From: Pelobates cultripes
Taxonomy: Eukaryota > Chordata > Amphibia > Anura > Pelobatidae
DNA length: 64,000 nt
Assembly (NCBI GenBank): GCA_933207985.1
Contig: OW240913.1
Coordinates: 330,703,569 to 330,767,568, forward strand
Reading direction: 5' to 3'
The position numbers and the translations under genes were made by a program. Under the pieces are notes generated by a model that was not told the DNA's origin, did not search any database, and saw only the letters and a list, made by a program, of their open reading frames with translations. Each line of letters begins with the position of its first letter. Positions within the stretch are counted from its first letter, which is position 1. This document shows, piece by piece, positions 62,640 through 64,000 of this stretch.

Positions 62640-63140
62640 CCTGTACAAGATTTAAGAGCAGTTAATGATGCAGTAGTTAATATACACCCAGTGGTACCCA
62701 ACCCCTATAATCTGCTTGCCATAATTCCTGGTGGGGCAACTCACTTTACAGTCCTAGATCTTAAAGATGCTTTCTTCTGCCTTCGACTTGCTGTTGAAAG
62801 TCAGTGCAACTTTGCTTTTCAATGGGAAGATGCTGTTACGGGATCAAAGCGTCAGATGACTTGGACCAGGTTGCCTCAAGGATTCAAGAATTCACCTACC
62901 CTATTCACCTATTCACCTATTTCAATGTTTACAAGACTTCAAATCCATCCCAGGGGAATGTGTATTGCTTCAGTACATGGATGATCTCTTGATAGCTGCA
63001 GTTACTAAAGAGATGTGCCAACAAGCAACCCATGATCTACTCCATATTCTTTGGAGGGCAGGTTACAAGGTATCAAGGAAGAAGGCACAATTGTGTCAGC
63101 CAACTGTCAAGTATTTAGGATTCCATATCTCTGAAGGTCA
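62640..63140 (+). pseudogene. pol: pol remnant: reverse-transcriptase palm
   Basis: [15 protein letters not shown] carries the first catalytic Asp, [13 protein letters not shown] follows, and QYMDDLLIA carries the YxDD box. The first two lie in one frame (62691-62984) and YMDD in another (62965-63333), so a frameshift sits between them. The palm continues to KYLGFHISEGQ at about 63130. Confidence 0.88.
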
Positions 63141-63997
63141 AAGATCACTCGCGTCCTTTCTACTTATATGTGCACGAGCAAAGAAGAATGGCCGTGGGAG
63201 TGTTAACTCAGTACTTAGAATCATGGCAAAGACCTGTAGCCTACTTGTCCAAACAACTGGATGCGGTGGCTGGTGGTCTTCCACCTTGTCTACGAGCAGT
63301 GGCTGCTGCAGCTTTGTTGGTAGCGGAAGCTGACAAACTTACATTGGGTCAGGAACTCTATGTGCGAGTACCTCATGCAGTACAGACCCTACTGGATTAC
63401 AAAGGTAATCATTGGTTCAGCAATAGCAGAATGACCACGTATCAGGCTATGCTATGCGAGAATCCAAGAGTATATCTTGAGACTGTCAACAATCTCAGTC
63501 CAGCTACCCTTCTGCCACAGACTGCTGAAAGTCAACATGACTGTCTGGAAATAATGGATGAAGTATTTTCTAGCAGGCCAGATCTCCATGATTTTCCCAT
63601 CCAGAACCCAGATATACAGTACTATACGGATGGTAGTATCTTTTTAAAAGAAGGTATTCGGTATACAGGGTATGCGGTAACCCCCATAGACAAGGTGGTA
63701 GAAGCACGACCATTGTCGAAAGGGACATCAGCACAGAAGGCGGAATTAATCGCACTGACAAGGGCCTTGCAACTAGCTGAGGGGTTGAGAGTGAACATCT
63801 ATACGGATTCAAGATATACCTTCTTAACAACTCATGCCCATGGAGCATTGTATAAAGAAGGAGCTGTAAAGGTGGCAGAGGTGACACCTTGGATTCATCA
63901 CTCTAGGGTTAAACCAGCGGCAGATTCCTGGCAAGCTACTCCAGATCGTGAGAATCCTTGCAAGATCCGGTTGAAACGCATGACCCAGTCGAATTGA
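63141..63997 (+). pseudogene. pol: pol remnant: RT connection and RNase H joined to the integrase C-terminal tail
   Basis: Starts abruptly in the connection region, just after the palm, in a new frame (YVHEQRRMAVGVLTQ). The RT thumb and the segment before it are missing. RNase H motifs follow: YYTDGSIF, SAQKAELIALTRAL and NIYTDSRYTF with its Asp residues. Right after YKEGA the protein jumps to VTPWIHHSRVKP, the tail normally found at the end of integrase. The rest of RNase H and the integrase zinc and catalytic domains are deleted. It ends at TGA 63995-63997. Confidence 0.85.
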
Positions 63998-64000
63998 GTG

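Larger units (their letters stand above)
61441..63997 (+). mobile_element. Endogenous retrovirus relic (gamma/epsilon-like), gag-pro-pol, internally deleted
   Basis: Domains run in retroviral order: end of capsid, one zinc knuckle, protease, reverse transcriptase, connection/RNase H, then the C-terminal tail of integrase. No complete LTR is seen. The reading frame changes at least at the gag-pro border, near 62600, near 62900-62965 and near 63140. Two domain-level deletions are described under the parts. It cannot encode a working polyprotein. Orientation is opposite to CENPF. Host-genome relic, class assigned from domain resemblance only. Confidence 0.9.

Overview
The window is vertebrate nuclear DNA, most likely from an anuran amphibian. 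It has small GT-AG exons in large introns, AT-rich spacer, and dense interspersed TTAA-flanked MITEs, hAT elements, fold-back repeats, a DIRS-type recombinase relic, an L1-like retroposon and a decayed endogenous retrovirus. The species cannot be resolved from sequence alone.

The dominant gene is CENPF (centromere protein F / mitosin) on the minus strand. It reads right to left from a CCAAT-box promoter near 52930-53300 to a stop codon at 10325-10327. I placed 19 coding exons, all with GT-AG junctions and compatible phases. They total 7,845 nt, or 2,614 residues plus the stop, against about 3,100 residues in human. A 5' non-coding exon is inferred. The conserved N-terminus, an almost invariant block in exon 6, the Ser-Cys-Lys-Gln-Leu-Glu block in exon 17, a basic nuclear-localisation-like stretch in exon 18 and a C-terminal CNVQ CAAX box make the assignment secure. 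Exon 13 holds an exact in-frame tandem duplication of 2 x 133 residues.

Layout: 1-2450, CA-rich tandem repeat and a chain of TTAA MITEs. 2450-7400, a fold-back element and the putative last exon of an unrecognised plus-strand gene, convergent with CENPF. 10175-48860, the CENPF body, whose introns carry most of the mobile elements. These include a near-perfect 895-bp-arm inverted repeat, a 2.7-kb L1-like retroposon with a 16-bp target duplication, and two hAT elements with 8-bp duplications. 48857-52917, CENPF intron 1, ending in a C-rich minisatellite. 52900-53400, a promoter that looks bidirectional. 53533-57207, a 48-bp minisatellite interrupted by a 100-N assembly gap, with an 89-bp higher-order form. 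57325-61440, DNA-transposon debris. 61441-64000, a gag-pro-pol relic of a gamma/epsilon-like endogenous retrovirus with frameshifts and internal deletions.

I found no operon-like or novel multi-gene system. The most notable signals are the repeat architecture around CENPF, the repeated sharing of TTAA sites by abutting elements, the giant intronic palindrome, and the coding tandem duplication. Very long open frames in the minisatellites are artefacts of stop-free repeat units.
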